Part shown: positions 25,894 through 34,979 of the stretch, one piece after another
Layout of the letters: the number at the start of each line of letters is the position of its first letter
How positions within the stretch are numbered: the stretch's first letter is position 1
NCBI GenBank assembly: GCA_049515655.1
Contig: JBEKTW010000005.1
Span: 124,001 to 188,000, forward strand
Direction: 5' to 3'
DNA length: 64,000 bases
DNA from: JBEKTW01 sp049515655
GTDB lineage: Bacteria; Bacteroidota; Ignavibacteria; UBA10030; SZUA-254
Notes under the pieces: model-generated
Databases searched by the model: none
The model's input: only the letters and a program-made list of their open reading frames with translations
Told to the model about the DNA's origin: nothing
Made by a program: the position numbers and the translations under genes

Positions 25894-28800
25894 TCATTCA
25901 CTCAGTATCAGGAGGTATCCTTTTCCTTTGGGAACCGTGAAGGCGTCCGTCGGTTGTATCGTAAATGCCGGTTGAAATGATTCCACGCCCGGTGCGGTTA
26001 ATTTTGCCCGGCTGGACTCGATGCCGAGGGCTTTCCAGTTGATCCGCAATTTCACAACGACGTCTTCCTTCGCCCAGCTCGCCAGCGCGATCAATGCCTT
26101 GCCTTTCTTTTTGTAGACAGTTACCGGCACGTCCTTGTTATCCGCCGTCACCGGATTATTCTCCACCCAGTATCCGATCATCTGAGAATTCGTCATGCCA
26201 AAGGCATCCCACACTTTCCAGATGGGGCCCGGATTGCTGTTTTCGGTCCAGGGCATGCGGTTGGTCATCCCGTATACCATGCCGCGCCACGGATTGCCTC
26301 CCCCCTCGAGCATTTCACCCATGAGGCCGAACGGGATGCCGCTCACTTCCGTCAGGAAGAATTCCGGTGAATTGTTTTCGTAGTCGAAATACTCACCGAA
26401 CCACAGCCGGTTGAGATACGGAAAATGTTCCATGTAAAGGCACGCGCTGTTGATGTAGCCGTCGTTCTTGTTGTACTGGTTCGCGGAATGAAGGTCGATG
26501 ATCCCGGGATGTCCGCCCTGCGTAAGCACTCTCTTGATGCGCTTCATCGTCGTGCGGTCGAATGCCACATCGTCCAGGTAAAGCCCGTCGATGCCGACGT
26601 TCTGAACCAGCCAGTTCATTCCTTCGACGTAGTAATTATGCCACCGGCTCATGCCGCTGTTGACAACCGCGGCGTCTTTCAGCTCCGGCACAAACCACGC
26701 CGCAATATAGTCCTCTCCAAGATGCTCCTGCAGCCATGAAAATCCTCCACCCCGCCCGGGAGAATAGATCTCATGGCCTAAACTGCGAAGAGGAAACAGT
26801 TCGTACGCCCTGTTCGACAACTCACGGACGGTGTTGTAGATTTTAACTTTGAGCCCCTTCCGGTGCGCCTCATCGATATACTCCTTCATTTCGCGGTAGG
26901 CAATGAACGGATAATTGATATACGGATTAATTTTTGTCGCGTGATGGATGTTGATGATATTCGCACCATTCGCGATGACTGTGTCGATCGGACTGTATTT
27001 GTGATAGAAGCGGTTGCTCCATTGAAAATCTGCGTCGATGGTATGGAAGGGTGTAATGAGCAGAGTGAAATTGTAGTAAAGAACCTCGCCTTTTTTCATC
27101 TGCCGATGACCGCTGTAGTTGTTGACGGTTACCCTGTTCCCTTCCTGGGCAATGCGAATTCCGCCTTTGCCATCGTTTCCCCAGGAGGGCGGGAGGTTGA
27201 GCGGCTTCTGCAGATAAAAGTTAGTATTGAGGGGGCGGGAGTAGTTCTCGGCCCGGAGTGAATAGAGTAGACCCGCATTGACGTCTCCTATCCATGCGCC
27301 GTCCTGATTCTTGTGCGCGACATCCCACACCCACTCGAGCTTCTCCGGGCGAAATCCCCCCTTCTGCCCTAGACCCATCATGTATTTCGCTGCATCCGGA
27401 TTCATCGGGATGACCATCCGGATATCGTTCACAGCGATGTTCTTCAGAGCCGTTACCGCGACCGTGTACGCGAGGAAGCCGTCAAATTCCATCGAAGCAT
27501 GCACGTCCATCCGGAACGCAGTCGACATGTTGACCGCCGTCCATGATACTGTCCCCGGTTCTACCTCCACGAACTTCAATCCTTCCATCCTCCATCTGAT
27601 GGGATGGCCCCCATCATCCTCGATGTTGATTCCCATCGGCTCATGCAGGATATTCTTCGGTTTCTTCGAAGTCGACGTCATCTCCGAAGTGAAAAATGTC
27701 CGGATTTGTTTCGGGAATCCATCGTTGCCAAGAAGCACCTTCCTTCCCAACAAGCTGATAGTGTTCTTCCTAAGAATCAATGGAGTATACGGTGCAATCA
27801 CGTCATTCCGCTGAGCGAGCGTCGAGTTGAGCCATTTTAACCGCGTCTGCTTCCACGGGTCGTTGGCGCCGCCGTCTACAACCAACATGTCAGTAACTTT
27901 AAGCGACAGATCGATGCGCTGCGATTCCCTGCCTTTGGCGTTAACGGTCACAGCGCCGCGGTACAGCCCGGCTTCCGACTCCTTTGGAACATCGATGCCG
28001 CTCCACAGGGCTTGCACTCGGCCCTGGGGAACGTTCACGGTTATTGCCATCGGCTGTCCGTTCCAATTGACGCCTCGCAGATTGATGCACGAAATGGAAT
28101 CCGCTGGAATTGATTTCCCCGAGGAAGAGACAAGGTCCGAAAATTCGATGTGCACATTTTCAAGATCCTGAATCGCATAAACGCCAAGCTGAAAAGCGAA
28201 GTACTCACCCCGACGTGCCTCCCCCAAAAAGGAATCCCTGTTCCCCAAAAGAATCCAACGCTGGGGCAAATCCTTCGTCATTTTGATGGGATGTAGCCGG
28301 TCTTCCGGAAAGATGATAAACGTCTTTCCTGCATTTCTCTGGATGATATCCCGGGTTTCCGTCGCTGTGGCAATCACCTCCATCGGATAGAAACTATTGG
28401 ACTCATCGATGGACTGAATCTCCACCACGGAAGCTTGCGGAATCACCGGGGTTCGTTCCACCGTCTGAAGCCATGCTGAATCGGCGGTTTGCTCCGGCTT
28501 CGGATACATATTGTTCGGATAATTAGACCTGCCGTTAGATTTGTACGGCATGTAGTAAACATAGTAGTCCCCGGCGCCGGAAGTCGGTTCGAACAATAGC
28601 TTGCCGAATTCACGGTTGATCTTATCCCTCTTCACATTCATCACCCGCCGATGGGTGCGCGCATCCTCCACGATGATATTCTTGTCCTCGGGCCTGTCGT
28701 CCCTTCTCCTCCACTGGATGAGCACACTATTCACACGACCCGCGGTATCGACGTGCACGACGGCCCGGTGGTTGCCGAGGGAATCGGAATTCCAACCGGC

Positions 28801-28926
28801 ATTGGAGACGGTGTACTTCAGCTCCTGGGCAAACAACTTCTGCGATACGACCACCCGGGCAGAAATGCAGATCATCGCCGCGAAGACGAGCCACCTCATC
28901 GACTTCCGAGTGGTTCCTAATGCCAT
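25894..28926 (-). CDS. DUF6067/GH123_N-like glycoside hydrolase domain protein
   Basis: 1010 residues from the ATG at 28926, which leaves a 13-base gap after the rhamnosidase; a longer frame would overlap that gene by 56 bases and lack a signal peptide. After a signal peptide there are beta-sandwich regions (to ~650). A TIM-barrel-like part follows: 'GANIINIHHATKINPYINYPF', 'RKGLKVKIYNTVRELSNRAYELFPL' and 'GIDGLYLDDVAFDR', the last with a DD motif at a strand end. The arrangement resembles the DUF6067/GH123_N group of uncharacterised Bacteroidota hydrolases. Catalytic residues are not certain. It is co-transcribed with the rhamnosidase and MGH1-like genes. Confidence 0.75.
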   Translation of the reverse strand: MALGTTRKSMRWLVFAAMICISARVVVSQKLFAQELKYTVSNAGWNSDSLGNHRAVVHVDTAGRVNSVLIQWRRRDDRPEDKNIIVEDARTHRRVMNVKRDKINREFGKLLFEPTSGAGDYYVYYMPYKSNGRSNYPNNMYPKPEQTADSAWLQTVERTPVIPQASVVEIQSIDESNSFYPMEVIATATETRDIIQRNAGKTFIIFPEDRLHPIKMTKDLPQRWILLGNRDSFLGEARRGEYFAFQLGVYAIQDLENVHIEFSDLVSSSGKSIPADSISCINLRGVNWNGQPMAITVNVPQGRVQALWSGIDVPKESEAGLYRGAVTVNAKGRESQRIDLSLKVTDMLVVDGGANDPWKQTRLKWLNSTLAQRNDVIAPYTPLILRKNTISLLGRKVLLGNDGFPKQIRTFFTSEMTSTSKKPKNILHEPMGINIEDDGGHPIRWRMEGLKFVEVEPGTVSWTAVNMSTAFRMDVHASMEFDGFLAYTVAVTALKNIAVNDIRMVIPMNPDAAKYMMGLGQKGGFRPEKLEWVWDVAHKNQDGAWIGDVNAGLLYSLRAENYSRPLNTNFYLQKPLNLPPSWGNDGKGGIRIAQEGNRVTVNNYSGHRQMKKGEVLYYNFTLLITPFHTIDADFQWSNRFYHKYSPIDTVIANGANIINIHHATKINPYINYPFIAYREMKEYIDEAHRKGLKVKIYNTVRELSNRAYELFPLRSLGHEIYSPGRGGGFSWLQEHLGEDYIAAWFVPELKDAAVVNSGMSRWHNYYVEGMNWLVQNVGIDGLYLDDVAFDRTTMKRIKRVLTQGGHPGIIDLHSANQYNKNDGYINSACLYMEHFPYLNRLWFGEYFDYENNSPEFFLTEVSGIPFGLMGEMLEGGGNPWRGMVYGMTNRMPWTENSNPGPIWKVWDAFGMTNSQMIGYWVENNPVTADNKDVPVTVYKKKGKALIALASWAKEDVVVKLRINWKALGIESSRAKLTAPGVESFQPAFTIQPTDAFTVPKGKGYLLILSE

Positions 28927-28939
28927 AGGAGTCTCTCTC

Positions 28940-31783
28940 TTACTTATCTTTACTATATTCGGACGTAAAATCGTAAACGCCTGAACCGGCCTCACATACA
29001 GCAGCCGGTCCCTCCATCTTCAGGAATTTCACCCCCGGGGCATCTTCGAGTTTTTTCCCACTCTCTTTGACGGAACTCCTTTCCTTTGCCGGGACATAAA
29101 CACGGGCAACGGTATTCGGAGGCACCTCAACATGCAGATGCAGTACCCCGCCCTCGAGTTTCCATTGACTGACGATCTCACCGTTGATCGAGGAGTAGGC
29201 GCCATTCGCCCACGTCAGGCTGCCGCCGATTTCCGGATGAATGATGAATTCCCGATACCCCGGGTGTTCGTCAGTCCATTGAATGCCAGTGATATGTTTG
29301 TACATCCATTCCCCGACCGACCCTATCGCATAATGGTCGAATGAGTTCATTCCCGGGTCCTGGAAACCACGCCCTTTCACATACCCATCCCATCGTTCCC
29401 AGATCGTTGTTGCACCCTGGTCAATCTGATAGAGCCAGGATGGAAATCGACGACTCTCCAGGAGTTCATAGGCGACGTCGGCGCGACCCCGGCGCACCAG
29501 CTCGTCCATCATTTTGATGGTCGACAGAAATCCTGTCGACATGCGGGAGTCGTACTCTGCGACACATTTCAACAAATGCTCGAAGGCCTTCGGACGAAGA
29601 TGTTCGGGGAGGAGGTCGAACCCCAGCATCAGCGCGTAGCCGGCCTGCGTGTTGCCCGTGACGACGCCATCGCTGTCAACGTAGTGTTTCACAAGAGAAT
29701 CCCGGATGTCGTCCGAGAGTTTCGCATAGAGCTTCGCGTCATCATCGTAGTGCAACACCGTGGCCATCTGCGAAAGGAGGCGGGCGGAAACCGCGAAATA
29801 AATCGTATTGAAGATGGCGTGCGGAACCTGTCCGTGGTCTTTTGGGTACCCCTCCGAAACGATTGTATTCCCGTTCAGCCAGTCGCCGTACTGGTTCCCT
29901 ACCGCTTCCGTGCGAATCAACGAGGGATTCTTTGAATGAATATGATCGACGAATCGTTTAGCCGAGGGATAATGCTCCTGGAGGATGCGAGTGTCGCCGT
30001 AATTCTCGTACACCCTCCACGGAACGATGACCCCGGCATCAGCCCACGCCGGCGCGCCGTAGAATTTCAGCGCATGCGGTTCCGGGGCAACATCCGTATA
30101 TTGACCTTCTTCGCCCTGAGCATCGCGGATATCCTGGGACCATTTCGTAAAGAACGCCGGCATATCACAATTGAATATCGCGGTCTGAGAAAAAACCTGA
30201 GCGTCTGCCATCCAACCGAGTCGTTCATCCCTCTGCGGGCAATCGGTGGGAATTCCGATGAGGTTATTCCGCTGGGTCCAGAGAATATTGCTCCAGAGCT
30301 TGTTGAGACCCGTATTCGAGCATTCAAAACGACCCGCGGCCCGGACGGCAGAGGAGACTTCCTTGCCGATGAGAGTGCTGAGATCCGGTCTCTTGCTCAA
30401 ACCGGTCACCTCCACATACCGAAAGCCATGATAAGTGAAACGCGGTTCATAGACCTGGACGCCGCGGCCATCCGTGATGAAACGGTCGGTCGCGCTTGCG
30501 CGGCGGAGATTGTCGGTATACAATTTCCCCGAATCGTCCAGCATTTCGCCGTGACGCAGAGTAATCTCCTTTCCGCTTGGTTCCTCGACCTTCAACGCGC
30601 ACCAGCCGACCATATTTTGGCCCATATCAAACACATAGGTTCCTTTCGCCGGTTCTGTCACAGCGATCGGTCTCAATTCCTCTACGACACGAACGGGTTC
30701 GTACATCTGCGCAACCCGGCGCACCGATGGGGCCGGATACACTACGGCTTGCTTCCAACGTGAATCATCGAAACCGGGCGTCTCCCATCCGTGCGGTGTC
30801 TTTCTGCTGTCGAATATCTCGCCCAGATAGATATCGGCCGACTGTACCGGACCATCCGGAGATACGCGCCAACTCTTATCCGAGACCACCTGTTCCACGC
30901 GACCGTCGGCGGTTTCCACCTCCAATTGCATAAAAAGTTTCCTGTCCAATGAACCGTAGTTTTTTCCGCGTCCCGTCACAATATCATCGAAGGTGCCTAC
31001 AGGCCCGACGTACCACCCGTCGGCAAGCATCGCCGAGATGACATTTTCTCCTTCGTTGATCAAATCCGTGACGTCGTACGTTTGATACTGGACGCGTTTT
31101 TGATAATCGGTCCATTCGGGCGCCAGAACATGATCGCCGACCTTCACCCCATTGAGCCTGACCTCATAGAGCCCCAGCGATGTAACGTACATCGTCGCGC
31201 GAGAAATCGTTGCGCTCCTGGTGAATGTTTTCCGCAACAATGGGGAAGGCGTCATCAAGCGGGAGACGCTGTCTTTCTCTTTATCGCCGGTCAAGACAAC
31301 GGGCTTCACGCCGATCCATTCCGCCTTCCAATCTTCCTCGCGGAGTAAACCCATCGACCAGAATGCCGGATCGCTCCACTCGGAGACCCTGTCACCGGTA
31401 TCCCATATCCTAACCTTCCAAAAACATCTCATCCTGGAAATCAGCGCCTTGCCATTATATTCAATTTGATTTGTCTGGCCCGACGGCATCTTGCCCGTAT
31501 CCCACAAGTCGCCGACGTCGGCATCTAACTCCTTCGTACTGCTCGCGACAATGACCTGGTAGGCTGTTTGCGTCTGACCGCGCGCACGATGCATGTCGTG
31601 CAATATCCAGCTCAGACGTGGATGGGTCTGATCGATACCCTGGGGGTCAGTGAGATATTCGCAGCGGAGTTCACCCGGAAGAAGACCGGATTGTGAATTG
31701 ACGTTCTTCTTCTGCTGGAGGGCAATCGTCACACTTTGGGTCAAAAAGAAAACTACGAAGAAGCAGATAAGTCTAATTTCCAT
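28940..31783 (-). CDS. GH78 alpha-L-rhamnosidase
   Basis: 947 residues, normal for the family. A signal peptide is followed by N-terminal beta domains ('LRCEYLTDPQGIDQTHPRLSW'; 'ATMYVTSLGLYEVRLNGVKVGD') and the (alpha/alpha)6 catalytic barrel with the signature 'GIPTDCPQRDERLGWMADAQ', which carries the acidic catalytic residues. 'ATTIWERWDGY' holds the second catalytic Glu, and a C-terminal beta-sandwich closes the protein. It removes terminal alpha-L-rhamnose by inversion, probably in the periplasm. Its ATG lies inside the end of the MGH1-like gene with AAAGGAGAG upstream, so translation is coupled. Confidence 0.95.
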   Translation of the reverse strand: MEIRLICFFVVFFLTQSVTIALQQKKNVNSQSGLLPGELRCEYLTDPQGIDQTHPRLSWILHDMHRARGQTQTAYQVIVASSTKELDADVGDLWDTGKMPSGQTNQIEYNGKALISRMRCFWKVRIWDTGDRVSEWSDPAFWSMGLLREEDWKAEWIGVKPVVLTGDKEKDSVSRLMTPSPLLRKTFTRSATISRATMYVTSLGLYEVRLNGVKVGDHVLAPEWTDYQKRVQYQTYDVTDLINEGENVISAMLADGWYVGPVGTFDDIVTGRGKNYGSLDRKLFMQLEVETADGRVEQVVSDKSWRVSPDGPVQSADIYLGEIFDSRKTPHGWETPGFDDSRWKQAVVYPAPSVRRVAQMYEPVRVVEELRPIAVTEPAKGTYVFDMGQNMVGWCALKVEEPSGKEITLRHGEMLDDSGKLYTDNLRRASATDRFITDGRGVQVYEPRFTYHGFRYVEVTGLSKRPDLSTLIGKEVSSAVRAAGRFECSNTGLNKLWSNILWTQRNNLIGIPTDCPQRDERLGWMADAQVFSQTAIFNCDMPAFFTKWSQDIRDAQGEEGQYTDVAPEPHALKFYGAPAWADAGVIVPWRVYENYGDTRILQEHYPSAKRFVDHIHSKNPSLIRTEAVGNQYGDWLNGNTIVSEGYPKDHGQVPHAIFNTIYFAVSARLLSQMATVLHYDDDAKLYAKLSDDIRDSLVKHYVDSDGVVTGNTQAGYALMLGFDLLPEHLRPKAFEHLLKCVAEYDSRMSTGFLSTIKMMDELVRRGRADVAYELLESRRFPSWLYQIDQGATTIWERWDGYVKGRGFQDPGMNSFDHYAIGSVGEWMYKHITGIQWTDEHPGYREFIIHPEIGGSLTWANGAYSSINGEIVSQWKLEGGVLHLHVEVPPNTVARVYVPAKERSSVKESGKKLEDAPGVKFLKMEGPAAVCEAGSGVYDFTSEYSKDK

Positions 31784-33293
31784 TGTTGTTCTCTCCTTTC
31801 ATGAGGATTTCAACCGTATGTCGGCCTTTCAGAGAATTGACCACATACGGTTGGCATTCTTTGTCGTCTAGCTTGAAGCCCGATATCGTTTTCCCTTCGC
31901 CCTTCAATTCAATATCGAGGGTCATATTCCTATACTTCAGATTTTCCAGCTTCGCCGATGTGATACCTTTAGGAATGATCGGATCAAAACGAAGGCCGTC
32001 TTCTGAAAATCGCATACCGAAAATTCCATGATAGACCATGCTCAAGTAGGCTGTGGCGCTCCACGATTGGGAAGGCTCTGACTCCCACAATTTCCCGACC
32101 TGCCAGCCGCCGTAGGGAGCACCATTGAACGGGTGGTAGATCTCCATGAAATCTTTCGAGCCGGCAGCCAGACGCGTGAGGTTCGCGAATTCCGATGCGA
32201 AGCGATCCTCATCCCTTGCCACCGCGCACGCCCACGCCCAGACACCCTGAGCCATCGGCCAGATCGTTCCGTTATGTCGACCAAACTCGTTGCCGAACTC
32301 GGGGAATACAGGCCACAGGCATGGAATACCATACGGCGCTCTGTATTGGTTCCGGAGTACCTTCTCAACCCTCTCCTTCTGCGCGATGTCAAAGAGAATC
32401 ACGAACGAATTCCCGAGGGCCTCCATGTGATCGTCCAGCCTGTCGTTCATATCGAGAAAATAGGCATAACGTCCTTTGTCTTCCATCCACAATTTCTCGT
32501 TGATCGCTTTTCGAAGAGCCCGCGCTTTGCGGGTATATCCCGAGTCGTTCTCACCGAAATGTCGAGCCATTTTTGCCAGAGCATCATATGCACTCACATA
32601 GAGACAATTTGTCGAGAGAGCTTTCATGACGAACTTACCGTTCACTCTGGCGCGCGTATCGAGGATGAATGAGCTCCCACCGGCATCCGAGTATGGCATC
32701 GGGTAGCCCGCGACCCCGTCGCTCAGGCCGGCAGGGCCGTTGAACAAACCAAGTTCCCTGTCGTACTCCGTATCCTCGAGATACCGGATTGAGTTCTTCG
32801 AAATCCGGTAGGCCAGCTTGAGAAACTCTTCGTCACCTGTGGCACAGTAGTACGACCAGGCGCCGGTGACCCACACGATAGCGTCCCAGTATTGTCCCCG
32901 CATTCTTCCGTTGCCGTACCAATCCTGACTCCCGATCCGGATGCCGTACTGGTCGTCGTTCATGACCTCACAGAGCAATGAGTTGCGGGCAATTTCGGGA
33001 GCGATGAGACCAACGGCGAACCATGTGTTGTAGGAAGCATCCCGTGTCCAGGTATCCGCATATGATTTGCCCGCGTGCAGAATGGGACCCGGCTTTTCCA
33101 TGAGACCCCGCTTCTCGCGGTGTACGTTCATCGTCACCGTCTTGACGGCAAGGTCATACAGAGCATTGATTTCATCCTGGTCGGTTATGAGTGCCGGTGC
33201 GGGTACGGGCGGCCGGTCTTGGGCAGCAGTCGGGCTCTGCCACAGCATCCAGCTCACGAGCGCGGTTGCACGGAGAAGGCCATTCATGATCAT
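31773..33293 (-). CDS. MGH1-like six-hairpin glycoside hydrolase
   Basis: 506 residues with a signal peptide (cleavage after 'SPTAAQ'). The sequence follows an (alpha/alpha)6 barrel of the GH63/mannosylglycerate-hydrolase-like type: 'SYADTWTRDASYNTWFAVGL' near residue 77, 'MRGQYWDAIVWVTGAWSYY', 'GRHNGTIWPMAQGVWAWACA' and 'LWESEPSQSWSATAYLSMVYHG'. The Asp in 'WTRD' and a Glu in the last segment are candidate catalytic acids. Substrate is not predictable. It is the first gene of a minus-strand operon with the GH78 and DUF6067-like genes; a divergent promoter region of 217 bases separates it from the GNAT gene. Confidence 0.85.
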   Translation of the reverse strand: MIMNGLLRATALVSWMLWQSPTAAQDRPPVPAPALITDQDEINALYDLAVKTVTMNVHREKRGLMEKPGPILHAGKSYADTWTRDASYNTWFAVGLIAPEIARNSLLCEVMNDDQYGIRIGSQDWYGNGRMRGQYWDAIVWVTGAWSYYCATGDEEFLKLAYRISKNSIRYLEDTEYDRELGLFNGPAGLSDGVAGYPMPYSDAGGSSFILDTRARVNGKFVMKALSTNCLYVSAYDALAKMARHFGENDSGYTRKARALRKAINEKLWMEDKGRYAYFLDMNDRLDDHMEALGNSFVILFDIAQKERVEKVLRNQYRAPYGIPCLWPVFPEFGNEFGRHNGTIWPMAQGVWAWACAVARDEDRFASEFANLTRLAAGSKDFMEIYHPFNGAPYGGWQVGKLWESEPSQSWSATAYLSMVYHGIFGMRFSEDGLRFDPIIPKGITSAKLENLKYRNMTLDIELKGEGKTISGFKLDDKECQPYVVNSLKGRHTVEILMKGENNNGN

Positions 33294-33510
33294 AATTCAG
33301 ACATCCTTGACCAATATATCGTTCACGGAATAGATGATAACAATAGTCAGTGTCATAGTCAAAAAGGATTCTCTTTGATATGGATGCCGGCTAACCAAAG
33401 CCCTGGATGAGTTGAAATTATCGCATTTGACTTAATTGACAGTTGCAGAAAATTTGGCTATTTTGGAGGTTAACTTTGGATTTGGCCATTTTATTTGGCG
33501 CTTCTAATGA

Positions 33511-34680
33511 ATGGCGAAATTGCGAATAAGTGGATACAGGTACAAAAACATGATCTCTTCTGATGTTGGAATTCACAGAGTGGAAGGTGGTAAGGATCTG
33601 ACGAGGTTCATCCGTCTGCCCTGGAAGATCTATAAAGATCTTCCGCATTGGGTCCCTCCCCTGATGAGAGACGTCCGGTTCAGGCTGGACCGCTCCAAGC
33701 ATCCCTTTTTTGAACACGCCGAAATGGAAATGTTCCTGGCCACCAGAGAGGGAGAACCGGTAGGACGAATCGCCGGGATCGTGGACAATCGTTACAATGA
33801 ATTTCACAAAGAACGAACCGGATGTTTCGGGATGTTTGAGTGCATCGATGACTACAGTGTCGCGCAGGCTTTGTTCATGGCCGCGGAAACCTGGTGCAGG
33901 AACAAAGGGATGGACCGGATGCGGGGTCCGATGAATCTGAGCATGAACGACGAATGCGGATTTCTTTTGGAGGGCTTCGATTCCGACCCCGCGATCATGA
34001 TGCCGTATACTCCTTCCTACTATCTCGATTTATGTCAGCGGTATGGTTTTGTGAAGGCAAAGGACCTGTACGCCTACCTCAAGAGCGACGTCGGAGTCGC
34101 CGAACGAATCGACAAACTCATGGCAAGAATCAAGGAGAAGGAGAACGTTGTCATTCGCCCGATCGATATGAAGAGGTTCAACCAGGAGGTGGCGATTATC
34201 AAGGAGGTCTATAATGCCGCATGGGAGTTGAACTGGGGTTTTGTACCCATGACCCCGAAGGAAATGGATCAGATGGCAAAAGAGTTGAAGCCCATCTGTG
34301 AACCGGATCTGGTGCTCTTCGCAGAGGTAAATGGAGAACCCGTCGGCATCAGCGTAACGCTGCCGGACTTCAATCAGGTCCTGAAAAAACTAAACGGTAA
34401 ACTGAGTCCCATCGGCGTCCTGAAGTTCTTCTACTACAAGAGAAAAATAACCGGCCTGCGCAGCGTCGTGTTTGGCATCAAGAAAGACTACCGGCGCACG
34501 GGCATCAGCACCGCAATGTACTATGAAACGGAGAAATCCGCCGCACGGCTCGGCTACGAATGGTGCGAGATGTCCTGGAACCTGGAGGACAACGATATGA
34601 TCAACCGCTTCGATGCGGCAGTCGGTGGGAAGTTGTATAAGAAGTACCGCATCTACGAGAAGAACCTCCAGCCGGCGTAG
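33511..34680 (+). CDS. GNAT-superfamily acyltransferase-like protein
   Basis: 389 residues from the ATG at 33511; an ATG at 33550 with AGG nearby is an equal alternative. It belongs to a family of about 380-residue cytosolic proteins annotated as GNAT N-acetyltransferases, with two GNAT-like halves. 'FLATREGEPVGRIAGIVDNRYNEFH' is the first half and 'VVFGIKKDYRRTGISTAMYYETEKSAARLGYEWCEMSW' (two parts) is the acyl-CoA-binding-like segment of the second. No acceptor is known. It is divergent from the glycosidase operon, with GH20 downstream on the same strand beyond 300 bases of repeats. Confidence 0.82.
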   Translation: MAKLRISGYRYKNMISSDVGIHRVEGGKDLTRFIRLPWKIYKDLPHWVPPLMRDVRFRLDRSKHPFFEHAEMEMFLATREGEPVGRIAGIVDNRYNEFHKERTGCFGMFECIDDYSVAQALFMAAETWCRNKGMDRMRGPMNLSMNDECGFLLEGFDSDPAIMMPYTPSYYLDLCQRYGFVKAKDLYAYLKSDVGVAERIDKLMARIKEKENVVIRPIDMKRFNQEVAIIKEVYNAAWELNWGFVPMTPKEMDQMAKELKPICEPDLVLFAEVNGEPVGISVTLPDFNQVLKKLNGKLSPIGVLKFFYYKRKITGLRSVVFGIKKDYRRTGISTAMYYETEKSAARLGYEWCEMSWNLEDNDMINRFDAAVGGKLYKKYRIYEKNLQPA

Positions 34681-34724
34681 ACATTAGTCTCGTCAGACCC
34701 GGGTTGACACTCTGCGTGCCTTTT

Positions 34725-34775
34725 GCGCTCTCTGCGGTTATAAGCTTTAAACGCAAAGGGTGCAAAGACGAATAA
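34725..34775. repeat. CTTTGCG/GCAAAG palindromic repeat (family C, copy 1)
   Basis: Of the type 'ctctgcggttataagcttta', then 'aacgcaaagggtgcaaag'. Related copies occur near 37775-37825, 42540-42600 and 47805-47875. Each is centred on AAGCTTT or a similar core flanked by inverted CTTTGCG-like words. Together with the next repeat it fills the gap before GH20. Confidence 0.6.
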
Positions 34776-34821
34776 GTTGCTCGTGACACTCCAGTGTGGT
34801 GTCAATTGAATAGTTTCAAGA

Positions 34822-34951
34822 AGTCTTTGGATTGTTATGTCATCCACAACCCTCTCCCCTTCAATTCCCCTCTCCCGCTCCTGTCCTGAGCGAAGTCGAA
34901 GGAGCGGGAGAGGGGACTAGGGGTGAGGGTTAAAAGGTGAAACACTTGATC
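34822..34951. repeat. Palindromic repeat family A, copy 3
   Basis: Third copy of the ~125-bp unit, same orientation as the 9624 copy. The 15-bp stem CCCCTCTCCCGCTCC / GGAGCGGGAGAGGGG is perfect. It ends 28 bases before the GH20 start codon, so it lies in that gene's likely leader. Confidence 0.85.
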
Positions 34952-34979
34952 ATTCAAATCCTTCGAGGGACAATCCTCT